Shown piece after piece: positions 43,796 to 54,321 of a stretch of 64,000 nt of DNA (position 1 is its first letter; the number at the start of each line of letters is the position of its first letter). This stretch comes from Paraphysomonas bandaiensis (Eukaryota > Chrysophyceae): contig CBFFRP010000153.1 of NCBI GenBank assembly GCA_965644295.1, forward strand, positions 62,001 through 126,000, written 5' to 3'. The notes beneath the pieces are model-generated. The model was not told the origin of the DNA. It made no database searches and saw nothing but the letters and a program-made list of their open reading frames with translations. Made by a program: the position numbers and the translations under genes.

Positions 43796-46700
43796 TCAAC
43801 TCGAAGATATGACCTGTTCTTTCATTTCAACGTTTTCTCTAGGCCGGTCGCTGTCTTCAAAATGTTGTCCACGATCGATGTGCTGATAATCACTACCAGA
43901 TCCTACATTCGTATACTCGAGGTCAAAGCCCCAAGGTCTTGGGTAATTAGTTCGTGCTCTAGCCCGTTCGATTAGCCACCTTTTGGACAATACAGCTTCA
44001 CTCTGACACTGGTAGCTGAGATGATTATGCATCCGGTGGTACGGGAAGAGTGCATCACAGTCAGGGTGTGGGCAAGATACTAATCTATAGGGGCACAACT
44101 CATCCATATGTTTAATGATATGTCGCGCCGGAATCTTCGCCGAGCAGTCTTCACAAATTATCGGAGTATTCTCCGATTCTGCCTTCTGCAGTATGCTTTC
44201 CCGTGCCAATACAGCGGCGCAGGCTATAGTCTCATGCTCTTGTTGTTTTTCTGCAAGGAAAGTAGCTTTGCAGTAAGGTCGTCTGCAGCTAATCCGCCGC
44301 TTTGGACACTCATGCCTTAAATGGAAGCGCATATCTGCTTTGCGGATACGGTTGTCGCACCCGTTAGGGCATTTTTTTTCTTGAAGTAACGCTCGTCCCC
44401 TCTGTGCAAGCCGAGCGCGCCGAACTTCAAAGGGGCATAGATTCCTCTCGGTGTAAGAAGGAAGCGGTATGGTAATTTGAGGGGTAGATGTGGTGACCGG
44501 ACGCTTGTCCGTAGACAAGCTGTTGTTGGCTGCTATTGTCTCTCGCACAGACAAAGGTAACATCGTAGTAGCCTCAAACCACGGAGTTCGTCTGTCTCCA
44601 AGATAACTCATCCCGCCCCGTATTGCAACGGGGAACCTATGGTCCGATACATCAACTACACGTCTTGAGTGTCCACCGTCCTCGAAAGTCCACCATCCAA
44701 TAAGACCTTCTGCAGTCATATTCGGCTCATTCGCCTTCGCTAGCGCCTCCGCTTTTTTCTCAGCCTCTTGTTGCTTTTCTTTCCGCGATACCGCCTTTTT
44801 CTTAGCGGCATGGCATTCCGCAACATCATGAGATATGCGTAACAGGCATCGCATATCGAGTTTTACCTCTGGCACACTGCGGGTTTTACCCCAGAAGCGC
44901 ATGTCAAGTAGGTAGCCATGCATCGATAAAAAGGGAGCACCCACGCTTTTCATGGGCAGGTTAAATACCTTGTCCTTAACTGTCGCCACCAGCCCTCCGT
45001 CCGAATAAAGCATGACGCGCTTTCTTGGCTCCAAGGCGCACATTACACATACATGTGTCCATTGTTCACGGGGAATGGGTAGCTTGAACGAAGTGGGTCC
45101 ATCCAAAGTTGTTGAGAACCCTATACGCCCTTGCATGTGAGTGCCTGTTTCATCTTCGTCATCTGAGTCGTCTCCCGTCCCCCGCACGGCGTTGGACATG
45201 TTCATGAATATACCGGCACTATCGCTCATGCACAAAGTTTCTGACCCCCTGTACAAATTTACAACACCAGCTGCAATCTCAGAAAATTTGCTTTCGCCTT
45301 GTAGTGATTTATCTAGTTTCATCTTTTTTTCTTTTTTTGCCCGCCTATCCTTCTTCTTCTTGTCCTTCTTACGCTTCCCCTCACTCATGTCACCTTCATC
45401 ATCCCCAACAGTAGAACTCTTTTTCTTGCGTATTTTTTTTTCTCGGATGAGACCAGACTCTATCCGCCACTCATGAATAATCTGTTGGTCATGCTCCAGA
45501 CGAGACACCATTTCTTCCAACGCTATACCCCAATCTTTCCAGCGCTTCGGTCCCCAGTCAAAGTCGTGTACGTTTGTACTCAATAGCTCGTACCCAGGTG
45601 GGATATCTATCATCTCTGCAGTATTCTCTTCGTCATTCACTGTTGCTGACTCATCCGCCCCAATATTGCTATTCCCGTCACTATCTGGCAGGACACATTC
45701 CTGTTCATCATTTCCTTCGACTTCTACAATCTCCTCGCCGGAACTCTGAGACGTTGCGGCGGTGCCCATTCTACTCGTCGTAAGTACGCTTTCCTTATAG
45801 CTAGCGCGGCAAGGTACGCCGTCCACCTCAGGGTGCATATCCACTAACTCGCGGTGGGGTCGATATCCCTTGGCAGTGTCGATCTCCTGAAGGGCAGTTT
45901 TCATTGCAATCAAGTACTGCTGTGCAACCACCATAGTCCTGACTGCACTGTCTTCGTAGCCTTGAATCAGTCCTGCCAGCTGCTGCGTAATTTCCGCCAC
46001 GTTCGACATGACCACTCCCCTACGGCCACCTCCAACTGTTGGTGATCGACCCATTCCTTCCAAGATACCTTTCAGGTCCATAATGCGCCCTCGTATCCGG
46101 CATTCTTCAAATATTCTACTAGTAAACTCCTCACCCAGACGTAACGTTTCTCGCAAATGGGAGCGGGCGCACTCTACCTGCGAAGGCCGGTATATCCAAA
46201 ACTCTGCTGTCCACGGAGGAGGTACGTCATCCTCCTCTACAGCCAGGCGAGTGTCACTCCCATCCATGTACAGACAAGACCTTGGGCGGACAGAGCTATC
46301 TACATCTTCATGCTTCTTGCGATCACGCAAACGAACCATCACTGGACAACCTAAGGCGTGATTCCGACAGGGTACGCGTCTGTTTAGACAGTCTTCTGTT
46401 TCATGTTTGCGAAGCTGCATAAGTGGAACATGCTCACCACACCCAGTGCACTGTACCGGCTCTTTGCGCTCCTTAGATCTGGCTACCAGTTCGTCTTTAC
46501 GCTGCTCAACACTGCATTCAGATCGCAAATGCTGCACCAGTCGGGCTATAGGAATTTCTTCCATACATCCAAGGTGCCTATTGAGGCAATAAACCTTACG
46601 CATCCGGCAATGGTCGAGCCGATGCCGCTTGATATCCTGCATGCGTAACCGCTCCTGACAATCGCTGCACACTTCAAACTCATCCGCTGGTACGGTACGT

Positions 46701-47356
46701 GACTTCACCTCGATATCCCCCAAACCTTCATCGCTCCCTGCTCTGGGACTCCGAAGATCGTCACCTGTGCCATCCTCCATTACAACCCGTGGTGTAGAGG
46801 GCAGGGGGTTGCGGTGGGAGCTGGACATAGACAGTATCAATGACTCCCGTAACTCGCGGGATGCCTCCTTGCGCTTTATGGCAGAGCTGGCCATCGCTCG
46901 TCGGTGCTTAGCTATCTTACATCCAAAGGTAAGGTGTTTCTTCATTTCCCCCTGAGGTAATATCACTCCGCACCCTTGCTCCTGACATTGTACCGTTTTC
47001 TCTCTGCAAAACTTAGACATGTGTCTGCGCAAATCGCGGACTGACATGTTCTCAAAACAGTGCGGACATGAAGTCACCTGGGGTGACATGTAGTCGATGG
47101 AATAGGACTTGTCTGTCTGGGGAACATCCGCAGAGTCTTTGGACACGCTATTTGTCCGGATTGTGGATATAGTGCGGTCGATACTCTTCAGTTTGCGCTG
47201 AAGACTCTCACGGCGCTCGATCTCCGCAAGATTCAACTGAATATATTCCACACTGCTACTACCACTGCCTGGTCCACAGCTCACTGACCGCGACACAGAC
47301 ATTGACTCTGGTACTGCAGCTCGTGAAGATGATTGTGGAGGCCCAGATATAGACAC
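43796..47356 (-). CDS. TRAF-type zinc-finger protein with split LamG/ConA-like domain
   Basis: 1186 aa, single exon. TRAF-type fingers lie at the N-terminus (CPHCFENMSVRDLRRHMSKF at about 97; CSDCQERLRMQDIKRHRLDH at about 232; CTGCGEHVPLMQLRKHETED at about 303) and again at the C-terminus (CPNGCDNRIRKADMRFHLRH and CEDCSAKIPARHIIKHMDEL). Between them, WTAEFWIYRP (about 376) and a later block (EQWTHVCVMCALEPRKRVML, YSDGGLVATVKD, GYLLDMRFWGKTRS, LIGWWTFEDG) look like a LamG/concanavalin-like jellyroll. An insertion of about 300 residues with coiled-coil and KKDKKKKDRRAKK-type basic tracts splits it. Likely an intracellular scaffold; no RING or enzymatic motif seen. Stop codon falls in a 31-bp tandem duplication (43780-43831). 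Confidence 0.85.
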   Translation of the reverse strand: MSISGPPQSSSRAAVPESMSVSRSVSCGPGSGSSSVEYIQLNLAEIERRESLQRKLKSIDRTISTIRTNSVSKDSADVPQTDKSYSIDYMSPQVTSCPHCFENMSVRDLRRHMSKFCREKTVQCQEQGCGVILPQGEMKKHLTFGCKIAKHRRAMASSAIKRKEASRELRESLILSMSSSHRNPLPSTPRVVMEDGTGDDLRSPRAGSDEGLGDIEVKSRTVPADEFEVCSDCQERLRMQDIKRHRLDHCRMRKVYCLNRHLGCMEEIPIARLVQHLRSECSVEQRKDELVARSKERKEPVQCTGCGEHVPLMQLRKHETEDCLNRRVPCRNHALGCPVMVRLRDRKKHEDVDSSVRPRSCLYMDGSDTRLAVEEDDVPPPWTAEFWIYRPSQVECARSHLRETLRLGEEFTSRIFEECRIRGRIMDLKGILEGMGRSPTVGGGRRGVVMSNVAEITQQLAGLIQGYEDSAVRTMVVAQQYLIAMKTALQEIDTAKGYRPHRELVDMHPEVDGVPCRASYKESVLTTSRMGTAATSQSSGEEIVEVEGNDEQECVLPDSDGNSNIGADESATVNDEENTAEMIDIPPGYELLSTNVHDFDWGPKRWKDWGIALEEMVSRLEHDQQIIHEWRIESGLIREKKIRKKKSSTVGDDEGDMSEGKRKKDKKKKDRRAKKEKKMKLDKSLQGESKFSEIAAGVVNLYRGSETLCMSDSAGIFMNMSNAVRGTGDDSDDEDETGTHMQGRIGFSTTLDGPTSFKLPIPREQWTHVCVMCALEPRKRVMLYSDGGLVATVKDKVFNLPMKSVGAPFLSMHGYLLDMRFWGKTRSVPEVKLDMRCLLRISHDVAECHAAKKKAVSRKEKQQEAEKKAEALAKANEPNMTAEGLIGWWTFEDGGHSRRVVDVSDHRFPVAIRGGMSYLGDRRTPWFEATTMLPLSVRETIAANNSLSTDKRPVTTSTPQITIPLPSYTERNLCPFEVRRARLAQRGRALLQEKKCPNGCDNRIRKADMRFHLRHECPKRRISCRRPYCKATFLAEKQQEHETIACAAVLARESILQKAESENTPIICEDCSAKIPARHIIKHMDELCPYRLVSCPHPDCDALFPYHRMHNHLSYQCQSEAVLSKRWLIERARARTNYPRPWGFDLEYTNVGSGSDYQHIDRGQHFEDSDRPRENVEMKEQVISSS

Positions 47357-48056
47357 AGACTATAGTAGAAATGACGCGCTCGAGCTACTCATACAGGGCC
47401 GATACCCTACTGACACGCGATCCACCTCATATCCGCATCAGAGAGCATATCACGAATGGTAATGCTGTTTTCTTTTCGTTCTCCTCGTAACGTTGAGACC
47501 GATACATTGATTGGAGTCTACAATACACACACAATACCATATACAACATATAGCTACAGTATACAGTACATGCATACAAGAGGAATACATGCATACTCAT
47601 GTCTGTAGGAATGTGAAACCTGCAGGAAAAAAAGTTTGCCGTTATTATCTACGTACTGCTGTATTCAATGTATTCGTCATGTGGTGCTGTTTTTAGTGCG
47701 TACATGTAAGATTATTAGATCAGTATACAGTACCGGTATACAGTATGTCATGATTAGCAAGTATATCACAAGATTTCAAGCAAGTATACCGGAACTCCTC
47801 ATACAGAGTATGATCAGGCCATTTTCATTCCACTCATTTCAACCGTTTCGGCTTAATACATGGGTTATTTAGGCCAACAGGGTTTTAGGGGTGAGCAAAA
47901 CGCCATTATTAAACCCCTAAATCCCATATCCAGCACCACCCTGCAGGATGACACAGAATGAGAGAACTATTGCCTATCTTAGGCTCTAACAGCAGCCGCT
48001 AAGGTTCCACAGACTTCATATTCATTATCGGCGTGTGAGGCGTAAGGAAGGTACAA
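47357..48056. other. Non-coding spacer
   Basis: Between the TRAF/LamG gene and the ARPC3 remnant. No gene seen. Confidence 0.35.
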
Positions 48057-48057
48057 T

Positions 48058-48700
48058 ATGGTAAGGTTGTGTTACGTGAAATATGTGATAATATTTGCTT
48101 CAGCCAGCTTCCACAGTCGCCGTGAAGATATCCCCGAATCTATTCCAGAGGCATGCTCATGTGGGCTGTGTCCTTTAAAGACGAATATCCGGGGGCTGCA
48201 CTTTCTGCCTCGCCAGGTAAATAAATACGCTCTGTATAACTTTGCTTATGGATATTTCCTGTTGAAAGATGAAGATGATGTAATCGATGATGCAATTATT
48301 TAGAGCGAACGCTTTCTTCAGAAACTTTTATATTCTTCAGACAGAACTTTGATTTTTCTTACACCCTGTATTCACCAATGTTTCGTCATATGGGAAAAGA
48401 TTGAAGACGGGGCAATAGTAGCCAAGGAGCTCCATAATTTAGCTATAAGGCAATTTCTTATTCCTGGCGGCTTTGGGTGGCCTTTCGGTACTCTTTTTCC
48501 TGGACTAACTGGCAGAACAGAAGCTGGTAGCTGTCTGGCTCACAATTTATGTGTGCCGAAAGTGACGCACTTCCATAGAGAACTTTCGGTCATACTTCAA
48601 GCAGGCGAGAGATGAATTGGGTAACCGCCTTCTGGACCGCCTTTCTGACGTCGATGGATCCAAGAACAAGAGGTGGTTAGTGGTTAAACATACTTGGTTA
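48058..48700 (+). pseudogene. ARPC3: ARPC3 (Arp2/3 complex subunit p21) with frameshifts
   Basis: Recognisable in order: ATG at 48058 then a GT-AG intron (48061-48103); PA-FHS; EACSCGLCPLKTNIRG; DDVIDDAI; FRANAFFRNF; RTLIFLTPCIHQC; IPGGFGWPFGTLFPG; YFKQARDELGNRLLDRL; DGSKNKRWL. These align with the ARPC3 landmarks YHSS, PLKT, VDEAI, FKANVFFKNYEI, RTLIYITLYISEC, FPLNA, LRQE-GLRL and KWW. Retained introns include 48217-48268 and 48527-48578 (EA|ENFRSYFKQ after splicing). Reading frames shift at least twice (after DDAI near 48300 and before RTLIF near 48345) and probably also near 48107 and at the 48269 exon start. Introns are kept, so it is not a processed copy. Sequencing errors are the alternative to decay. 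Confidence 0.7.
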
Positions 48701-49070
48701 GCCTCAATGATTGCTCTCATTTCTGTTTGCTGGCATTTTCGAAGCGAAAGTCATGGGAAAAGAGCTGAAGCACTAATATTTGACTGGCGTATTAGAACTT
48801 TCTGTCCATGAGTAGATTTTCTTAAATAACATGTTCGTGTCTCATAACATATTATGATCGTTAGTTTAAGAATACAGTAGTTGAAAACTATAGTACCAAT
48901 GAAATGATATACATTATCTGTTGACTATAAAAGATCTTGTCTACATAAGATATTGGTTGGTAGTTGAGTGCAATTAAAAGCTGTAGTCTAAGGTATTGGA
49001 AATATGGCGGTTAATCGAAGAATACGGAAGTAGTTAACTGTATGATGAGAACTGATGTCATAATAGTAGT
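48701..49070. other. Non-coding spacer
   Basis: The frame continuing from the ARPC3 remnant ends at 48811; no ARPC3 similarity is seen after KNKRWL. Nothing else supported. Confidence 0.35.
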
Positions 49071-49074
49071 GACT

Positions 49075-50205
49075 GTCTGATATTAGCAATTGGCGTGCAA
49101 GAGTCAGAACTAATGTAGCAAAACAATTTAACTAAAACTACTAGTGCTTAACTCTGATATCCTACTATTTAACGCTATGAAAGCTGCTTTGCTCTGCTAA
49201 CTTCAGGATTTTGTGTCTTTAAGGTAAGCAGCCCGGATGGTTGACTATATACCCCGGATGCCCTTGAGGTGGGCCCATTCCCGGATGCCAATTTATTTGT
49301 CAGGTCCCGAAGACGTCTACACAAGTGACACTTATTAACGCCCCTTGTTGTCACAGAAGCATTTGTTGGCTATAATGAGTGGGCAGAACAATATCTGCTG
49401 GCTATATATATTATGCGGCTCACGTTTGTTTCCCGGAGAAATATCCGGACGGGGACTATTACTGAGGCCCAACTGGAAAATGTGTTTGGGGCGCAATACA
49501 ACTGTGCTTTAAACTCGCGAGGACTTCGTACTCTAGAAATAGCAGTTGTCAACAATCTTCACGCTGAAGCCAAAACACTGTTTCAAGACCGTAGTCGTCG
49601 CTACGCTTCCACACCCAACGGACCGCATATAGACTCTCCCCCCCAGAACATGTCAGAAATGCAGCAACACACGATTGAAACGTAGAAACACACGTCGTAA
49701 ACCGCTGGTTCTTCGCTAACTACAGGTGTAACGAAGAGACCTAGGTCATCCCACACGTCTATACCTCTTTCACAATCTGCACAAGTGGAAACGCCAAGGT
49801 GCAGCCTTCGCCATATCCAGACACGATGGCGTCCCCAATCCACCCCCTCGTCCATGTTTCTCAGGCTAGGTACACTCGACACTCAACTCACTAATTTCGA
49901 GTCCTGTGTCTCCACAAAGTTCTACAGCAAGAGACGCCCCCCTGACTGACCACATCTGCACTTTTAGGACTCACGTCCATAGGGACCTTCTCCATCACAT
50001 ACAAGAACAGAAGTGGTCACACCTTGGTGCTTTCGGCGACGCACAAGCAGCTTTCGTAGCGTTATATTATAGTACGGTATGAGAATTTGTACTAGTTATA
50101 GTAAGTTAGTAACAGGTAGAAGTCTATCTAGCTTGATTAGTTTTCATCTAGCTACTTATCTGGTGCTGATTCACGACGCCTATTTCTAATAACAAGACGT
50201 TCATA
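49075..50205. mobile_element. TIR-family element, copy E
   Basis: The left arm (49075-49195) repeats copy A almost base for base: TGTCTGATATTAGCAATTGG, CAGAACTAATGTAGCAAAAC, TGCTTAACTCTGATATCCTA. The right arm (about 50005-50205) has TGGTCACACCTTGGTGCTTT, CGGCGACGCACAAGCAGC and TATTTCTAATAACAAGACGT. The interior begins with the block shared with C and D2 (CCCTTGAGGTGGGCCCATTC, GACGTCTACACAAGTGACAC). A 90-aa plus frame (49413-49685) starts MRLTFVSRRNIRTGTITEAQ and has no recognised domain. Confidence 0.7.
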
Positions 50206-50443
50206 TATGTAGTACGTAGTACATATTATGTGCCCATTCAGAAAAAGTCAAAGGTTGATATACCTATGCGCAATTGGACTACAAATAACTGCCCTAGGAT
50301 ATGAATAGTATTGATTGGTGATAACGTATAAGTTATAGTGAAGAAAGCACGTTGAATATAAAGGATCTACTGAACGTAAGTGAGCGTAAACCCTGCGAAT
50401 TATCTACTATTTTCAATTGGGCAGAGTTTTAGATATACTCTTT

Positions 50444-51503
50444 TCATCCACACACGGTTTTCCATATATTGCTAGCTGAAGAAATATTCAATCCGTAATT
50501 TAAAAGTAATTGCTCGTGAATTCGAATAGCTTGATTGTACAAAATTCTCTCGGAGCGACATCTCTCATGTAACACACGTAACGTATCTAGAGAGAAAAGT
50601 TTCTCAGGAGCAGGCCTTGTGGTAGAATTAAATATACTTAAGTACTTCTTCTCTACATTATGCGTAACGTGCCGATTACAAGTACTTGATATTTTCATAC
50701 GGAGGTCTAGTGCCAGAAGGACAAACATTGAAGGCATATTCTCAGAAATACCGACAACTGCAATGTCTCTGTTCAAATTCACTAAAGCTCTAGATAGAGT
50801 GACTGGTGTGTTTCGAAACGGTCGTATCATTGTTCGGCTCATTACTGTCTCGTACTCATTGAGCAACAGATTAGGGTCTGTAGAATAGTGTGTCACGGTA
50901 TCCAAGAGAAAATTCATTTCTTCTGTAAAGAATTTGATATTCCTGAGTACACAGAAAGGTGACAATACTATACAAACTCACCAGCAGATATATTTTTAGG
51001 ATCTGAGACTAGCTTGTCAATCCCCATCCACGCGCTTGATTCTTGAATTCGATCTTTAACGTCATATATCAATTTCTTAAAGAATTCATGAAAAAAATAC
51101 AACTGTGATATGAGTTTCTCAACTGGGTCGCGAAACAGAGCAACCAACACAACTCCGCATTGATCTGGTGGGAATATGAAGTGAATGTCATATACATATC
51201 GTACCACGCTTTACAACCTGGATGCAAACAGTGCCGTAGTATACCATCTTTTCCATGTTGAATGTACTGATTTAACACAGGGTGGGTGAACGGGTCTTCT
51301 CCACAAGATGACGCGTTCCACCATTTATAATATGATTTTTTCGGAAACGAATCCCTCAACAACTTTGCAACAGACGACGATGCAACTTTATGAAATTTCA
51401 GAAATACAGGCATTGGGGTACATTCCAACTGAGAGACAACAGCAGAGGATAGAAACCCGCAGACGACAAAACACAGTTGAAAAATATAACCTGGCATCCG
51501 CAT
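50444..51503 (-). CDS. Galactose/heparan-type sulfotransferase
   Basis: Transfers sulfate from PAPS to a glycan in the secretory pathway. Three exons, 51503-51218, 51164-50982 and 50922-50444, join in phase (315 aa). A signal or anchor (MRMPGYIFQLCFVVCGFLSS) is followed by VFLKFHKVASSSVAKLL. In Gal3ST-type enzymes the 5'-PAPS loop reads K-HKTAGST, so the local sequence is a match with a few substitutions. LVALFRDPVEKLISQLYFF holds the 3'-phosphate-binding Arg and the RDPVERLIS signature. The last intron acceptor is best placed at 50923 (SA|EEMNFLLDT after splicing); the nearer AG would shift the frame. Length is a little shorter than animal Gal3STs. Acceptor sugar unknown. Confidence 0.82.
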
Positions 51504-51904
51504 AGTTAGTATGATGAATGTAGGGAAGGAGTCTTAGGATGACCTGATCTCACGCTTGAATATCCATATCGGATATCGTACACTTCATCCGGTTCATTCA
51601 AGACTCTTTCACAGCTCTAGAGCTGCACCATGGTGCAGGCTTGAAACAGTCCACACTATAATACACCGTATACCATTGGTATACCCATATACGGTAGACT
51701 GAATGGAGACAAAAAGCAAGTGGGTATGCGGTACACCAGAGAGAATGAACACTCCACTCCACTCCAGCACCGCATATGGTACAATAAGAGCCAACTTAAC
51801 TTATTTATACTGTATCTGTACGATCTTTAATTTATCTGCGTATGTCTGTAGCCAGGATTGAATTTCAAGGCAGATACTCGAAAGATTAAGTCTTGTTCAC
51901 TGAT
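51504..51904. promoter_or_regulatory. Divergent spacer, sulfotransferase / MFS transporter
   Basis: About 400 bp between opposite start codons, so presumably promoters of both genes. It has a short palindrome near 51625 (GCTGCACCATGGTGCAGGC), recalling the GTGCACCATGGTGCA hairpin of TIR copy C. Confidence 0.35.
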
Positions 51905-53509
51905 ATGGTATGGTTTGGGAGGGTGTTGGACAGCACCAGTGCAGTGCCTGGACAGAGGCAAGCTGGAGCGAAGTTCGCCCTTCTTGTGCTGACTACGATC
52001 AATTTATTAAATTTTGCAGATAGATATGTCACATCTGCTGTGAAGGAATTAATTAAGAGTGACTTACAGTTGTCGGATGCTGAAACAGCATTACCTACCA
52101 CTGGAATGGTTGTGGTGTATGTCATTTCGGCATGTGTATTCGGAGTTATTGGGGATATGCAGTTAGTAGACAGGAGGTTTATTCTTGCCGTCGCGATTGC
52201 ATTTTGGTCGCTGGCGACTGCTTCGGCAGGGCTTGCTCAAAATTTGGAACAGCTTGTTATATTGCGGTCTCTTGTGGGGGTCGGAGAAGCTGCGTATTCT
52301 ACCATAGCCCCACCGATGATATCCGATTTTTTCCCATCCCGTGATCGTAACATTGCATATAGTATATATTTCCTTGCTATGCCAGTCGGGGGTGCTGTTG
52401 GATTCGGTGTGGGAGCAGTGTTGGGATCAGCCTTTGGCTGGCGCATTGCTCTTTTAGGTGTGGGACTCCCCGGTGTAGTGGCATCAGTGTGTGTGTTGAT
52501 GTGTAATAACCCTGCGCATGGATTGAATGACATTGAATACCTGAATGCCTCTCACAAAGTCCATGGAGTGGAGATTGGTACCCCTAGCGTGTTCTTTGGA
52601 GATATTAAGGAGGGATATGTAAATATGATTTCTACCCCTGATGATGGTTTCGACGGGGAACTTAGCAGCCACTTTCCCCTTCACTCCCAAAATGGTCCAG
52701 CTACAGGAGCAACTCAGTTTCCTCCCCCTAACACAGAGTTAACACGTTCACCGAGATTAAGTTGGTATTACCTTAAAAGAGATGTAACAGAGATATGCCT
52801 AAACAAACTATATGTTACGGCAACTGCTGGTACAGTGGCGAATACATTTGCAGTCGGTGGGCTGGCAGAATGGTTTCCAGCTTACATGACTCGTTTTCAT
52901 GATGTTAGCGTGGGGGAATCAGGACTGGTAGTAGGCATCGCAACAATACTTGGAGGCATTGGTGGATGTATTATTGGAGCAAAAACATCGCAGTATTTAG
53001 ATGGAAAAGTGAAGAGCGCATATTTTAGTGTGCCAGCGGCATACACCGTACCATCGGCCATCTTCCTGTTCCTGTTGCTTAATGCGTCTCCCGAACACAT
53101 GGTCTATTTAGCGTACGCCTTCCTCTTCCTCGCTGAAGTATTTGTGTGGACAAATATGGCGCCAATATCTACAATCGCTATATCATCGATTCATCCGAAA
53201 TTACGGGCCACTTCTTGTGGTCTTTCCATTGTCCTTCAGCACGTCTTGGGCGATATGATATCTCCCCTGATAATAGGAGGAATATCGGACACAACTGGTT
53301 CACTACGTACTGGTCTGCAAGTGTGTTGGATAATGACTCTTGTGTCGGGTGCATTCTGGTGGGCCGGGTACAGATTTTTACCCGCTCTTCGTATGCATTC
53401 AAAACCGAGAACAGTTAGTCAATCGGAGTATTTCGAACGACAGACAACATTTAGAGATATCTTATTTGCAGATGATGCTGAGTTTTGGAAGCCTTGTGCC
53501 ATCACGTAG
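51905..53509 (+). CDS. MFS transporter, Spinster-like
   Basis: Single exon, 534 aa from the ATG at 51905. About twelve hydrophobic segments. TM1 ends NLLNFADRYVTSAV, the N-(Y/F)-x-DR signature of the Spinster (SPNS) family, which exports sphingosine-1-phosphate or lysophospholipids in animals. FGVIGDMQLVDRRFILAVA is the MFS motif A loop between TM2 and TM3. LRSLVGVGEAAYSTIAPPMI and DFFPSRDRNIAYSIYFLAMP are also typical of SPNS. A soluble loop of about 90 residues separates the two six-helix halves. Substrate in this organism is unknown. A frame opening earlier uses a TTG and is not needed. Confidence 0.9.
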   Translation: MVWFGRVLDSTSAVPGQRQAGAKFALLVLTTINLLNFADRYVTSAVKELIKSDLQLSDAETALPTTGMVVVYVISACVFGVIGDMQLVDRRFILAVAIAFWSLATASAGLAQNLEQLVILRSLVGVGEAAYSTIAPPMISDFFPSRDRNIAYSIYFLAMPVGGAVGFGVGAVLGSAFGWRIALLGVGLPGVVASVCVLMCNNPAHGLNDIEYLNASHKVHGVEIGTPSVFFGDIKEGYVNMISTPDDGFDGELSSHFPLHSQNGPATGATQFPPPNTELTRSPRLSWYYLKRDVTEICLNKLYVTATAGTVANTFAVGGLAEWFPAYMTRFHDVSVGESGLVVGIATILGGIGGCIIGAKTSQYLDGKVKSAYFSVPAAYTVPSAIFLFLLLNASPEHMVYLAYAFLFLAEVFVWTNMAPISTIAISSIHPKLRATSCGLSIVLQHVLGDMISPLIIGGISDTTGSLRTGLQVCWIMTLVSGAFWWAGYRFLPALRMHSKPRTVSQSEYFERQTTFRDILFADDAEFWKPCAIT

Positions 53510-53877
53510 TTGTCAGTAAATATTGCGAATTTGTATATATTCACGTTCACAAAATATATAAGTTATCGTTCGATAAGTATGTAATATAAATAGAGTTGAC
53601 ACAAGCAGAACAGTTGCTGTGCTTTTAATTTAATTGCATATTTTGGCTTCACATACAGTATATAATATATGTAATCGAAGCGACTACGTGAAACGTTGAT
53701 ACAGTGACACAGCAAAATGGATGATTTATGAAACTATTATGGTACAAGGATGAAGTAGTGCAAGTCAGGGACTGGTAACCATTAATGGTAGTGGCATTAA
53801 TGGCCATTATAATTGCCGGGACTTTTTTAATTAATGCTATTATAATTGCCGGTAACCGGACTACCATTGATGACATG
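53510..53877. other. Spacer with hAT-like terminal sequence
   Basis: 3' flank of the MFS gene. At 53766 CAGGGACTGGTAACC resembles a hAT terminus and is followed by palindromic CATTAATGG/ATTATAATTGCCGG repeats. No partner end found. Confidence 0.35.
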
Positions 53878-54264
53878 TGTCACGCATACCTGTAGTTACT
53901 GTTATACGTGGAGTTATACGGTGTTATACTGCGGTACTCTAGGTAGCATGCTGTTGTACTTTCATTTTCAGTTTATTTAGTATACATTGCGGTTACTGTA
54001 TTCTTGAAGGGATATAAGTCCCGTATATGTACAAGTATGATACTGTAAACTGTAGATGATTCACAGCAAGATAGAGTGTTGTATGATTTCACTTTCTTTC
54101 TTTACACGTTTTAACGTAATTTAATTCATTCTATACTCGCGGTTTGCTTGTGTTAGGAGGCAGTTTCACCGGTTTGGTGTTCTGGACAGTGTATTCTCGG
54201 TTTGGGAAGCACTTTAAATTAATAAAACGTTGTAAACACGGTCTTTCTCATCAGAAAGATTACA
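53878..54264 (+). repeat. Gypsy-type 5' LTR
   Basis: 387 bp, identical by eye to 58548-58934. Confidence 0.93.
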
Positions 54265-54321
54265 GTATTAATACTTTAGTCGGATAGAAAGAAACATTGT
54301 TTATTTATATTATTGTCGACT

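Noticed and set aside
48349-48811. Two separate hypothetical genes (88 aa and 64 aa)
   Set aside because: They are frame-shifted pieces of the same ARPC3 gene.
36900-50205. tRNA-like genes from the recurring hairpin motif
   Set aside because: No T-loop GGTTCRA, no anticodon arm and no four-arm fold; the motif recurs at transposon ends.
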